Part shown: piece after piece, positions 54,432 to 62,890 of the stretch
Position numbering within the stretch: position 1 is the stretch's first letter
Layout of the letters: each line of letters starts with the position of its first letter
Source of the DNA: Sphingobium cyanobacteriorum
GTDB lineage: Bacteria; Pseudomonadota; Alphaproteobacteria; Sphingomonadales; Sphingomonadaceae
Assembly (NCBI RefSeq): GCF_030580935.1
Contig: NZ_JAUQOM010000003.1
Coordinates: 186,001 to 250,000, forward strand
DNA length: 64,000 nt
Direction of reading: 5' to 3'
Translations under genes and position numbers: made by a program
The notes under the pieces: generated by a model
What the model saw: the letters and a program-made list of their open reading frames with translations, nothing else
The model's database searches: none
What the model was told of the DNA's origin: nothing

Positions 54432-55457
54432 ATGGGTTACAAGGTCGTCGTCGTCGGAGCCACCGGGAATGTGGGCCGCGAGATGCTGACCATTCTTGCT
54501 GAACGCGAGTTTCCCATTGACGAGATTGCGGCGGTGGCTTCGTCGCGGTCGCAGGGCCTGACCGTCGATTTCGGCGAGACTGGCAAGACGATCAAATGCC
54601 AGAGCATCGAGCATTTCGACTTCACCGGATGGGACATCGCCCTGTTCGCGGCCGGCAGCGGCCCGACGGCGGAATATGCGCCCAAGGCGGCTGCGGCCGG
54701 CTGCGTCGTGATCGACAACAGCTCGCTCTATCGCATGGACCCGGACGTGCCGCTGATCGTGCCCGAAGTGAACCCGGACGCGATCGACGGGTACAAGAAG
54801 AGGAACATCATCGCCAACCCCAACTGCTCCACCGCGCAGATGGTCGTGGCCTTGAAGCCGCTGCATGACGCAGCGACGATCAAGCGCGTGGTCGTGTCGA
54901 CCTACCAGTCGGTGTCGGGCGCGGGCAAGGCGGGCATGGACGAACTGTTCGAGCAGAGCCGCAACATCTTCGTCGGCGATCCGGCCGAGCCCAAGAAGTT
55001 CACCAAGCAGATCGCCTTCAACGTGATCCCGCATATCGACGTGTTCCTGGACGATGGATCGACCAAGGAAGAATGGAAGATGGTCGCGGAAACCAAGAAG
55101 ATCCTCGATCCCAAGGTGAAGGTCACGGCGACCTGCGTGCGCGTGCCGGTGTTCGTTGGCCATTCGGAATCGATCAACATCGAGTTCGAGAAGGAAATTT
55201 CGGCCAAGGAAGCGCAGGACATATTGCGTGAGGCGCCCGGCATCATGCTGGTCGACAAGCGCGAGGATGGCGGATACGTCACCCCGATCGAATGCGTGGG
55301 CGATTTCGCGACCTTCATCAGCCGCGTGCGCGAAGATTCCACGATCGAAAACGGCATCAACCTGTGGTGCGTCAGCGACAATCTGCGCAAGGGCGCGGCG
55401 CTGAACGCGGTGCAGATCGCCGAACTGCTGGGCCGTCGTCACCTCAAGAAGGGGTGA
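54432..55457 (+). CDS. asd: Aspartate-semialdehyde dehydrogenase
   Basis: Reduces aspartyl phosphate to aspartate semialdehyde, the branch point to lysine, methionine, threonine and diaminopimelate. It has 341 residues. VVVVGATGNVGREML binds NADP, NPNCSTAQM holds the catalytic Cys, and STYQSVSGAGKAG and HSESINIEF match. The ATG at 54432 has GGAG upstream. Its stop shares one base with the next gene (TGATG). Confidence 0.96.
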   Translation: MGYKVVVVGATGNVGREMLTILAEREFPIDEIAAVASSRSQGLTVDFGETGKTIKCQSIEHFDFTGWDIALFAAGSGPTAEYAPKAAAAGCVVIDNSSLYRMDPDVPLIVPEVNPDAIDGYKKRNIIANPNCSTAQMVVALKPLHDAATIKRVVVSTYQSVSGAGKAGMDELFEQSRNIFVGDPAEPKKFTKQIAFNVIPHIDVFLDDGSTKEEWKMVAETKKILDPKVKVTATCVRVPVFVGHSESINIEFEKEISAKEAQDILREAPGIMLVDKREDGGYVTPIECVGDFATFISRVREDSTIENGINLWCVSDNLRKGAALNAVQIAELLGRRHLKKG

Positions 55458-56104
55458 TGCATCCGATGATCTCCGGTGCTGTTGTGATGTGGAATATCCT
55501 TCCGGTCATGCAGCGCCGGATGATCGCTCTTTTGGTCGCCGCGATTGGTTTGGCCAATATCGCGCAGCCTTACCCCGATCTCGCCCCGCTCCAGCACGGC
55601 CCCACAGTCGCGCTGCTTTTGGCTGCACCTTGGATATTGAGGCGCTGGCCGCTTTCCAACGGCGCGGTTGCCTGCATATGGGTGTTCCTGCTGCTTCATA
55701 CGCTGGGTGCGCGCTGGATATACACTTACACACCTTATGATGATTGGGCCCGCGCGCTCACCGGCCACGATATTTCCAGCCTGTTCGGCACGACCCGCAA
55801 CGGCTTCGACCGGCTGGTTCATTTTGCGTTCGGCGGGCTACTCACATTGCCGATCGCACAGGTCGCACGGCGTTATGGCCGTCTGCCGCAACGCTGGAGC
55901 CTCGCTTTCGCCTTTGCCACCATTGGCCTTGGCAGCGCACTCTATGAGATATTCGAATGGTTGCTGACCATAATCGCAGCAGGCGAGACGGCAGACTATT
56001 ATAATGGCCAGCAGGGCGATGTCTGGGACGCGCAAAAGGATATGGCCGCCGCGCAGGTCGGGAGCGGGCTGGCGCTGATAGCGCTCTTGCGTCATCGCGG
56101 CTGA
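55457..56104 (+). CDS. DUF2238 (YjdF-like) membrane protein
   Basis: 215 residues with several hydrophobic helices; conserved HTLGARWIYTYTPYDDW, RNGFDRLVHFAFGGLL, ALYEIFEWLLT and GQQGDVWDAQKDMAAA segments identify the DUF2238 family (bacterial integral membrane proteins of unknown role). The ATG at 55457 overlaps the asd stop. Function is unknown. Confidence 0.82.
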   Translation: MHPMISGAVVMWNILPVMQRRMIALLVAAIGLANIAQPYPDLAPLQHGPTVALLLAAPWILRRWPLSNGAVACIWVFLLLHTLGARWIYTYTPYDDWARALTGHDISSLFGTTRNGFDRLVHFAFGGLLTLPIAQVARRYGRLPQRWSLAFAFATIGLGSALYEIFEWLLTIIAAGETADYYNGQQGDVWDAQKDMAAAQVGSGLALIALLRHRG

Positions 56105-56150
56105 CGCCATATCGGACGATCCGTTACCGCCCGACAAGGACATGCCCCCG

Positions 56151-56924
56151 ATGACCGACCTGCCGATCGAACGCCATGAGATCAAGGGTTTCGACGGATT
56201 GCCGATCGCGGTGCATATGGTGGGAGCCAAGGGAGAGGGGGCGCGTGACCTTGTCCTGATCCACGGCTATTTTTCCAACGCCTTTACCAACTGGATTCGC
56301 TATGGCCATGCGGCCAGGCTGGTGGCGGCGGGGTTCCGGCTGATCATGCCGGACCTGCGCGGCCATGGGGAGAGTGCCAAGCCGCATGATCCCGCCGCCT
56401 ATCCGGCCGACGCGCTGACGGATGACAATCTGGGGCTGGTCGAACAATTGGGACTGACCGACTATGATCTGGGCGGCTATTCGCTCGGCGCGCGGACGAC
56501 GGTGCGGATGCTGGCGCGCGGGGCGGCGCCACGGCGCGTGATCCTGGCGGGGATGGGGCTTCGCGGCCTGGTCAGGACGCTCGACAATGGCGGCTATTAC
56601 CGGAATGTGCTGACCAATCTGGGCACGTTCGAACGCGGCACGTCGCAATGGATGACCGAAGCGTTCCTCAAGACCACCAAGGGCGATCCGGTGGCGCTGC
56701 TCAATATCCTCAACACCTTCGTCGATACGGACGAGGAGACGATCGCCGGTTTCCGGCAGCCGACCGCCGTGATTTGCGGCGCGGACGACCGCGACAATGG
56801 CGTCGCGCACGAACTGGCCGATGTGCTGCCCAACGGCCGTTATGTCGAGGTGCCGGGCAACCATATGAATGCCGTCACCCGCAAGGAGCTGGGGCAGGCG
56901 ATGGTCGATTTCCTGACTGCTTGA
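56151..56924 (+). CDS. Alpha/beta hydrolase
   Basis: About 257 residues. HGYFSN (oxyanion), PDLRGHGESAKP, the nucleophile elbow GYSLGA and a C-terminal PGNHMNAV histidine are present; a helical cap region lies between. No signal peptide. Substrate unknown. The ATG at 56151 is favoured by AAGGA 10 bases upstream; another ATG at 56142 is in frame. Confidence 0.82.
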   Translation: MTDLPIERHEIKGFDGLPIAVHMVGAKGEGARDLVLIHGYFSNAFTNWIRYGHAARLVAAGFRLIMPDLRGHGESAKPHDPAAYPADALTDDNLGLVEQLGLTDYDLGGYSLGARTTVRMLARGAAPRRVILAGMGLRGLVRTLDNGGYYRNVLTNLGTFERGTSQWMTEAFLKTTKGDPVALLNILNTFVDTDEETIAGFRQPTAVICGADDRDNGVAHELADVLPNGRYVEVPGNHMNAVTRKELGQAMVDFLTA

Positions 56925-56979
56925 CTGTATCGCCGGGCCAAGTCACTTTCCCCGCATCGTCCTGTTCAAGGGGAATTTC

Positions 56980-58809
56980 ATGAAAATCGCCATTTCCATG
57001 GCCGCGCTTGCGGCTGCCCTGATTGCTTCGCCGGTCATGGCGCAGCAGGCGCCCGTCGCCGCGACGGCCACACCCACCGCGGCCGAGGCCGACGCCTTCC
57101 TGGCCAGGGCCGAGAAGGCCCTGTTCGACCAGTCGATCATCAGCGGCCGGGCGCAGTGGATCAATGCGACCTATATCACCGACGATACCGATGCGATCGC
57201 ATCCTATTTCGGCGCGATCGATACCAAGCAGCGCGTCGATTATGCGCTGGAGGCGGCAAAATATGCGGCCGCGCCGGGCATATCGGAAGAGACGAAGCGC
57301 CGGCTGACATTGCTGCGCACCGCGCTGACGCTGCCGGCGCCGACGACGCCGGGCGCGGCCGAGGCGCTGAATGACCTGGCGACCAGGCTCCAGTCCACCT
57401 ATGGCAAGGGCAAGGGCACGCTGAAGGGCCAGCCGATCAACGGCAGCGACATCGAAGAGCGGATGGGGGTCAATCGCAACCCTGAAGAATTGCAGGAAAT
57501 GTGGGTCAGTTGGCATGATAATGTCGGCGCGCCGATGCGGCAGGATTATGCGAAGCTGGTCGGCATCGCCAATGCAGGGGCCAGGGAACTGGGCTTTGCC
57601 GACACCGGCGCGATGTGGCGGTCCAAATATGACATGCCGGCCGATGATTTCGCTAGGCTGACCGACAAGATCTGGGCAGAGGTCAAGCCGCTCTATGACG
57701 ATCTGCATTGCTATACCCGCACCAAGCTGAACGAAAAATATGGCGATGCGGTGCAACCCAGGACCGGCCCGATCCGCGCCGACCTGCTGGGCAATATGTG
57801 GGCGCAGGAATGGGGCAATATCTATGATATCGTGGCGCCCAAGGGGGCGGGCGACCTGGGGTTCGACACGACCGATCTGCTCAGGGAAAAGGGCTATGAT
57901 CCGGTCAGGATGGTGAAGGCGGGCGAGGGTTTCTACAGTTCGCTGGGGTTCAAGCCCCTGCCGCAGACATTCTGGGAACGGTCGCAGATCACCAAGCCGC
58001 GCGACCGTGAAGTCATCTGTCACGCATCGGCCTGGGATCTGGACAATAAGGACGATATCCGCATCAAGATGTGCACCAAGGTGAACGGCGACGATTTCGT
58101 CACCATCCACCATGAACTGGGGCATAATTATTACCAGCGCGCCTATCAGGCGCAAAAGCCGCTCTATCTGGACGGCGCCAATGACGGCTTCCATGAAGCG
58201 ATCGGCGATTTCGTCGCACTGTCGATCACGCCGGACTATCTGGTGAAGATCGGCCTGCTCGATCCCGCCAGGGTGCCGGGCGCGGACAAGGATACAGGGC
58301 TGCTGCTGCGGCAGGCGATGGACAAGGTCGCGTTCCTGCCCTTTGGCCTGCTGATCGACAAGTGGCGCTGGGGCGTGTTCGACGGGTCGATCCCGGAAAG
58401 CCAGTATGAAAAGGGCTGGACCGACCTGCGCCGCCAATATCAGGGCATCGTCCCGCCGGTGTCCCGCGACGAGACGAAGTTCGACGCCGGCGGCAAATAT
58501 CATATCCCCGGCAACACGCCCTATACCCGCTACTTCCTGGCGCGGGTGTTGCAGTTCCAATTCTATGAAGCAGCGTGCAAGCAGGCCGGGTGGAAGGGGC
58601 CGCTGCATCGCTGTTCCTTCTATGGAAACAAGGCAGTAGGCGCGAAACTGAACGCCATGCTGGAAATGGGCGCATCAAAACCCTGGCCTGATGCCTTGCA
58701 GGCTTTCACCGGCAGCCGGGAGATGTCGGGCAAGGCGCTGGTCAATTACTTCGCGCCATTGCAGAAGTGGCTTGAAAATCAGAATAAGGGCAAGTCTTGT
58801 GGCTGGTAA
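56980..58809 (+). CDS. Exported M2 family metallopeptidase (ACE-like)
   Basis: 609 residues with a signal peptide (ALAAALIASPVMA). The zinc motif HHELGH has H378 and H382, and the third ligand lies in the downstream HEAIGDFVALS segment. It is a bacterial relative of angiotensin-converting enzyme that removes C-terminal dipeptides. It acts in the periplasm. Likely partner in peptide use with the S9 peptidase upstream. Confidence 0.9.
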   Translation: MKIAISMAALAAALIASPVMAQQAPVAATATPTAAEADAFLARAEKALFDQSIISGRAQWINATYITDDTDAIASYFGAIDTKQRVDYALEAAKYAAAPGISEETKRRLTLLRTALTLPAPTTPGAAEALNDLATRLQSTYGKGKGTLKGQPINGSDIEERMGVNRNPEELQEMWVSWHDNVGAPMRQDYAKLVGIANAGARELGFADTGAMWRSKYDMPADDFARLTDKIWAEVKPLYDDLHCYTRTKLNEKYGDAVQPRTGPIRADLLGNMWAQEWGNIYDIVAPKGAGDLGFDTTDLLREKGYDPVRMVKAGEGFYSSLGFKPLPQTFWERSQITKPRDREVICHASAWDLDNKDDIRIKMCTKVNGDDFVTIHHELGHNYYQRAYQAQKPLYLDGANDGFHEAIGDFVALSITPDYLVKIGLLDPARVPGADKDTGLLLRQAMDKVAFLPFGLLIDKWRWGVFDGSIPESQYEKGWTDLRRQYQGIVPPVSRDETKFDAGGKYHIPGNTPYTRYFLARVLQFQFYEAACKQAGWKGPLHRCSFYGNKAVGAKLNAMLEMGASKPWPDALQAFTGSREMSGKALVNYFAPLQKWLENQNKGKSCGW

Positions 58810-58840
58810 GTTACTATAGTTCTTGGTAAGCGGCTGGCCC

Positions 58841-59989
58841 ATGAGTGTGCCAGCCGTTGTCCTTTCGCTGTTATTTGGTGTCAGTATCGTCATGACTGTC
58901 GCCATGGCCGTCGCATGGCTGCATTTCGGCCGGCAGAAGCATGTATTGACCTGGACCGCTTCCTATGCGGTGGCCGTGTTTCAATGGGCTGCCAATGCCG
59001 GGGGCTTCTTCCTGAAAAGCGGATTATTATACGGGATCGCCGGCTTCGGGCTGGTGACGAGCGCGTCTTTGCTGGCCATCGGCATAAGGCAGCGGTCGGG
59101 ACGGCCCGTGCCGGTCAGGCTGTTCGCCATACCTGCCGGGGCCGCCGCGATCGCCACGCTGGTCGCGATCTCGCCGATCGGGATGCAGTCGATGCAGGGG
59201 ATGATCATCCCCGCCTTCGTGGGCGTGCTGGTGGCGATCAGCGCGGTATCGCTATGGCCCAGGGATCGCGCATTCACGCCGCCTGAGCTGGCCTTTTTCT
59301 CGGTCCTGGTCGCCTTCGCGATCGGGCAGGCCGCCCTGGCCGGGGCGGCCTTGCTGATCACCGGGCCGGAAACGGGCAAGGAACTGTATCGCGCCATCCT
59401 GTCGCTCTATACGCCGACCATCTATATTGGCACCGGGGTCGCCGCGATATTGGTGGTGGCAGGCGACCTGGCGCAGCAATTGCGCCGGCAGATCCGCCAC
59501 GATCCGCTGACCGAAGTGTTCAACCGGCGCGGGCTGGATGAAGCGGGGATCAAGGCGATCGCGCAGGCGCGGCGGCACAATCGGTCGCTGGCGCTGGTGG
59601 TGTGCGATCTGGACGGATTCAAGGCGCTGAACGACGGCCACGGGCATATCGCCGGGGATCAGGCGCTGCGCGGTTTTGCCCAGTTGCTGACCAGCGCGGT
59701 GCGGCGCGGGGATATTGTCGGGCGGATGGGCGGTGACGAATTCGGCCTGCTGCTGCTGGACAGCAACGCCGCGGCCGCCGCCGAGGTGATGGAACGGGTG
59801 CGCGTGGAGGTCGGGCATCTGAGCCTGCCGCGCTTTCCCCAAGCGGTGTTGCGCGCCAGTTTCGGCGTCGCCGAACTGATGGCGGACGATAGCCAACTGG
59901 AAGATCTGGTGGCGCGCGCGGACGCGGCCCTCTACGCCGCCAAGAAGGGCGGCAAGGACCGCATCACCATCTGGCGCGATGCCGCCTGA
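58841..59989 (+). CDS. Membrane diguanylate cyclase with GGDEF domain
   Basis: 382 residues. The N-terminal half has about six transmembrane helices. The C-terminal GGDEF domain has DPLTEVFNRRGLDEAG, DLDGFKALNDGHGH and RMGGDEFGLLL. An RRGD sits five residues before GGDEF and fits the RxxD inhibitory site, so product feedback by c-di-GMP is likely. The ATG at 58841 is used. Confidence 0.9.
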   Translation: MSVPAVVLSLLFGVSIVMTVAMAVAWLHFGRQKHVLTWTASYAVAVFQWAANAGGFFLKSGLLYGIAGFGLVTSASLLAIGIRQRSGRPVPVRLFAIPAGAAAIATLVAISPIGMQSMQGMIIPAFVGVLVAISAVSLWPRDRAFTPPELAFFSVLVAFAIGQAALAGAALLITGPETGKELYRAILSLYTPTIYIGTGVAAILVVAGDLAQQLRRQIRHDPLTEVFNRRGLDEAGIKAIAQARRHNRSLALVVCDLDGFKALNDGHGHIAGDQALRGFAQLLTSAVRRGDIVGRMGGDEFGLLLLDSNAAAAAEVMERVRVEVGHLSLPRFPQAVLRASFGVAELMADDSQLEDLVARADAALYAAKKGGKDRITIWRDAA

Positions 59990-60028
59990 CCGGATTGCCT
60001 GACCGGATTGTCCGACCGGCCAAGGGGC

Positions 60029-61483
60029 TCAGCGGAAAGGCGGTTCGTTGAAGGCCCGCAGCTTGCGGCTGTGCAGCTTCGCGCCCTGTTGCCGCAGCAG
60101 TTCACAGGTCATGAGGCCGACGCGCAGATGGCCAGCGATCGCTTCTTCATAGAAACGGTTGGCCTGGCCGGGCAGCTTGAGTTCGCCATGGATCGGCTTG
60201 TCCGACACACAGAGCAGCGTGCCATAGGGGACGCGGAAGCGATAGCCCTGCGCCGCGATGGTGGCCGATTCCATGTCGATGCCGACCGCGCGCGACAAGC
60301 TGAAGCGCAGGGCGGAGCTGGAATAGCGCAGTTCCCAGTTACGGTCGTCGGTGGTGACGACGGTGCCGGTGCGCAGGCGCCGCCGGAAATCCTCCGGGTC
60401 GCCGCCACCCAGCACGGCTTCGGCGGCGCTGGCCATGGCGACCTGAACCTCCGCGATGGCGGGCACCGGGATTTCGGGGGGCAGCATGTCGTCCAGCACC
60501 TTGTCATCGCGCAGATAGGCATGGGCAAGGACGTAATCGCCGATCCGCTGGCTGGGGCGCAGGCCGCCGCAATGGCCGATCATCAGCCAGGCTTCGGGCC
60601 GCACCACGGCGAGGTGATCGCAGATCGTCTTGGCGTTGGACGGGCCGACGCCGATATTGACCAGGGTGATGCCGCTGCGGTCGGGGGCGATCAGATGATA
60701 GGCGGGCATCTGATGCTTGCGCCAGGCGCTGTCGGCGATCATGCCGTGGGGATCGGCGGTTTCGTTCGTCACATAGACGCCGCCAGCGCCCGACAGCGCG
60801 GTGAAGCGGGTGCCGTCCCGCTGGAGTTCGGCGCAGGCCCAGGCAACAAATTCATCGACATAGCGGTGATAGTTGGTGAACAATATGTAGCGCTGCACAT
60901 GTTCGGCCGGGGTGCCGGTATAATGTTTCAGCCGCGCCAGCGAGAAATCGGTGCGCAGTCCGTCGAACAGGGCGAGCGGCCGGTCGCCAGCGGCATTGGG
61001 CATGAAGAGGCCGTCGGCGATCTCGTCCCCGATCTCGGCCAGTTCGGTGGCCGGGAAATGGCGCGCCAGTTCGGTCGGCGGCGTGCCGTCCAGCGCGCTC
61101 ATGTCCAGGCCGTCGAGCACATAGGGGAAGGGGATTTGCTGGTCGCTGGGGCCAACCTCCACCTCCACGCCATAGTCGCGGACGAGCAGGTCGATCTGTT
61201 CGGCCAGATAATCGGCGAACATCGCGGGGCGGGTGATGGTGGTGACGTAACGGCCCGGTTTCGACAGGCGCGCAAAGGACCGGCCCGGCGGCGGCGCGTC
61301 GCTGCCGTCATGATAGGTGACGCGCAGTTCGGGATAGCAATAGCGCCGGTCGCTGCGCGCTTGCGGCGGCGGGATGCTGCCATCGCTGGCATAGGCGCGC
61401 ATCGCGTCCCGCAAGGTTTCAATGGATGTCTGATAGATATGGTCGAGTTGCGCGACCGTTGCGCTGCCGATGCTTTGTGTCAT
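60029..61483 (-). CDS. amn: AMP nucleosidase
   Basis: Hydrolyses AMP to adenine and ribose 5-phosphate in purine salvage. It has 484 residues. An N-terminal AMP-binding region (SIETLRDAMRAYASDG) precedes the nucleoside phosphorylase-like fold with ITLVNIGVGPSNAKTICDHL, GHCGGLRPSQRIGDYV and GIDMESATIAAQGYRFRVPY. It is on the reverse strand, downstream of the prx gene after a terminator-like palindrome. Confidence 0.95.
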   Translation of the reverse strand: MTQSIGSATVAQLDHIYQTSIETLRDAMRAYASDGSIPPPQARSDRRYCYPELRVTYHDGSDAPPPGRSFARLSKPGRYVTTITRPAMFADYLAEQIDLLVRDYGVEVEVGPSDQQIPFPYVLDGLDMSALDGTPPTELARHFPATELAEIGDEIADGLFMPNAAGDRPLALFDGLRTDFSLARLKHYTGTPAEHVQRYILFTNYHRYVDEFVAWACAELQRDGTRFTALSGAGGVYVTNETADPHGMIADSAWRKHQMPAYHLIAPDRSGITLVNIGVGPSNAKTICDHLAVVRPEAWLMIGHCGGLRPSQRIGDYVLAHAYLRDDKVLDDMLPPEIPVPAIAEVQVAMASAAEAVLGGGDPEDFRRRLRTGTVVTTDDRNWELRYSSSALRFSLSRAVGIDMESATIAAQGYRFRVPYGTLLCVSDKPIHGELKLPGQANRFYEEAIAGHLRVGLMTCELLRQQGAKLHSRKLRAFNEPPFR

Positions 61484-61528
61484 CGCCCCCTGTTACCGCC
61501 TTTGCGTGACGGAAGAAAGACGGGAAAG

Positions 61529-61561
61529 GACGCGCGCCCGATCATCGGCCGGGCGCGCGTC
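61529..61561 (-). terminator. Strong palindrome after the peroxiredoxin gene
   Basis: GACGCGCGCCCG (61529-61540) and CGGGCGCGCGTC (61550-61561) form a perfect 12-bp stem with a 9-base loop, beginning 7 bases past the stop on the coding (reverse) strand. The downstream tail is CTTTCCCGTCTTTC, so it is terminator-like but without a pure T-run. Confidence 0.65.
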
Positions 61562-61567
61562 GCCAAA

Positions 61568-62050
61568 TCAGAGCTGGCCCAGCAGATGTTCGGCGGAGGA
61601 GAGTTTGAAGTCGCCGGGCGCTTCGACATTGAGTTCGGCGACAACGCCGTCCCTGACCAGCATCGAAAAGCGCTGGCCGCGCTCGCCCAGGCCGAACTTG
61701 CTGCCATCCATGGTCAGGCCCACCGCCCTGGCGAAATCGCCATTGCCATCGGCCAGCATCGTGACCTTGTCATCCGCGCCGGCCGACTTGCCCCAGGCGC
61801 CCATGACGAAGGCGTCATTGACGGCGGTGCAGGCGATTTCATCGACACCCTTGGCCTTCAGCTCTTCGGCCTTGTCGATGAAACCGGGCAGATGCTTGGC
61901 CGAACAGGTTGGCGTGAAGGCGCCGGGGACAGAGAAGATCGCCACGGTCCTGCCGGCGAAATAGTCGTCCGATGCAACGGCTTCGGGGCCGTTTTCGGTC
62001 ATTTTGGTGAAGGTAGCGGCGGGAAGTCGGTCGCCCTTGCTGATGGTCAT
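61568..62050 (-). CDS. Peroxiredoxin of the Prx5 type
   Basis: 160 residues. The peroxidatic cysteine is in FSVPGAFTPTCSAKH, the Prx5 signature. DGVVAELNVEAPGDFKLSSAE forms the C-terminal part. Reduces hydrogen peroxide and organic hydroperoxides in the cytoplasm, probably with glutathione/glutaredoxin. The ATG at 62050 is preferred because AGGAG lies 8 bases upstream. Confidence 0.92.
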   Translation of the reverse strand: MTISKGDRLPAATFTKMTENGPEAVASDDYFAGRTVAIFSVPGAFTPTCSAKHLPGFIDKAEELKAKGVDEIACTAVNDAFVMGAWGKSAGADDKVTMLADGNGDFARAVGLTMDGSKFGLGERGQRFSMLVRDGVVAELNVEAPGDFKLSSAEHLLGQL

Positions 62051-62195
62051 GATCATATCTCCTGGCCTTTGACCCGGCGGGAGGTCGGCGCTGGAGGCCG
62101 CTCTGTCAAGACGCGGCCGGGCGAATATGGCGCGCCGCGCGATGATTGCGGTCGCGCGTGCTTGGCAAGCCCGGTCGGTGGCCTATATTCGCCGC

Positions 62196-62756
62196 ATGGA
62201 CCAGACGCGATTTTATGGCGGGCATTTCCTGCTTGCCCTTCCCGGCATGGAGGACATGCGGTTCGATCATTCGGTGGTGGCGCTGTGCGTCCATGACGAC
62301 AATGGCGCGCTGGGCATCGCGGTGGGGGAGGAAATAGAGGGGGTGAGCTTTCGCACCCTGCTGGACAGTTTCGACATCGACGGCGCGAATGTCCCCGATG
62401 TGCCGGTGCTGCGCGGCGGGCCGGTGGAGCCGCGACGGGGCTTCGTGCTGCATTCGCTCGATTGGGGCGGGCAGGATATGATCGATGTCGGGGGGCGCTG
62501 GGGCCTTTCGGGATCGCTCGACATATTGAAGGCGATCGCCGAAGGGCGGGGCCCAAGCCGCTACCTGATCGCGCTGGGCTATGCCGGATGGGGCGCGGGA
62601 CAGTTGGAGCAGGAGATGCGGGGCGAAAGCTGGTTTCTGGCGGATGCCGACGCGGACCTGCTGTTCGACACGCCCGCGCGGCGCAAATGGGCGGCGGCCT
62701 TCGCCGCGTCCGGGGTCGATTCGGCGCATCTGGTGAGCGGGGCAGGATCGGCCTGA
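62196..62756 (+). CDS. YqgE/AlgH family protein
   Basis: 186 residues of the UPF0301 family: GGHFLLALPGMEDMRFDHSV, GALGIAVG, VLRGGPVEPRRGFVLHS, LGYAGWGAGQLEQEM and SWFLADAD match closely. Role unclear; it is linked to alginate and stress in some bacteria. Divergent from the peroxiredoxin gene, 145 bases apart. Confidence 0.92.
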   Translation: MDQTRFYGGHFLLALPGMEDMRFDHSVVALCVHDDNGALGIAVGEEIEGVSFRTLLDSFDIDGANVPDVPVLRGGPVEPRRGFVLHSLDWGGQDMIDVGGRWGLSGSLDILKAIAEGRGPSRYLIALGYAGWGAGQLEQEMRGESWFLADADADLLFDTPARRKWAAAFAASGVDSAHLVSGAGSA

Positions 62757-62784
62757 GCGGCCCGCAGGCACATAAAGAAAACTT

Positions 62785-62852
62785 TATATAGGGTTGCCAG
62801 AGGCGATGGCGGTTGGTAAGGGCCGTCCTATCGCCACCGTCCGGCTGACCGG
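62785..62852 (+). promoter_or_regulatory. Structured leader upstream of ahcY
   Basis: A TATATA (62785-62790) may be the -10. The leader then holds GGCGATGGCGG (62802-62812) pairing with CCGTC-CT-ATCGCC (62823-62835), a long stem with a 2-base bulge, and CCGG-CTGA-CCGG (62841-62852). It does not match the known SAH riboswitch consensus by eye. Confidence 0.45.
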
Positions 62853-62890
62853 CATCGGGGGCACAATTCTAAGTTAACGGAGACACGCTC

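Noticed and set aside
52055..54433. 792-codon open frame on the reverse strand
   Set aside because: Antisense to the S9 peptidase gene with its catalytic triad; composition typical of a shadow frame.
59984..60009. Tandem 13-bp direct repeat (GCCTGACCGGATT twice)
   Set aside because: Only two copies across the end of the GGDEF gene; too little to call a functional element.
62802..62852. SAH riboswitch before ahcY
   Set aside because: Hairpins are present but the conserved GAGGAGCGCUGC-type core and the pseudoknot partner are not seen, so I list it only as a structured leader.
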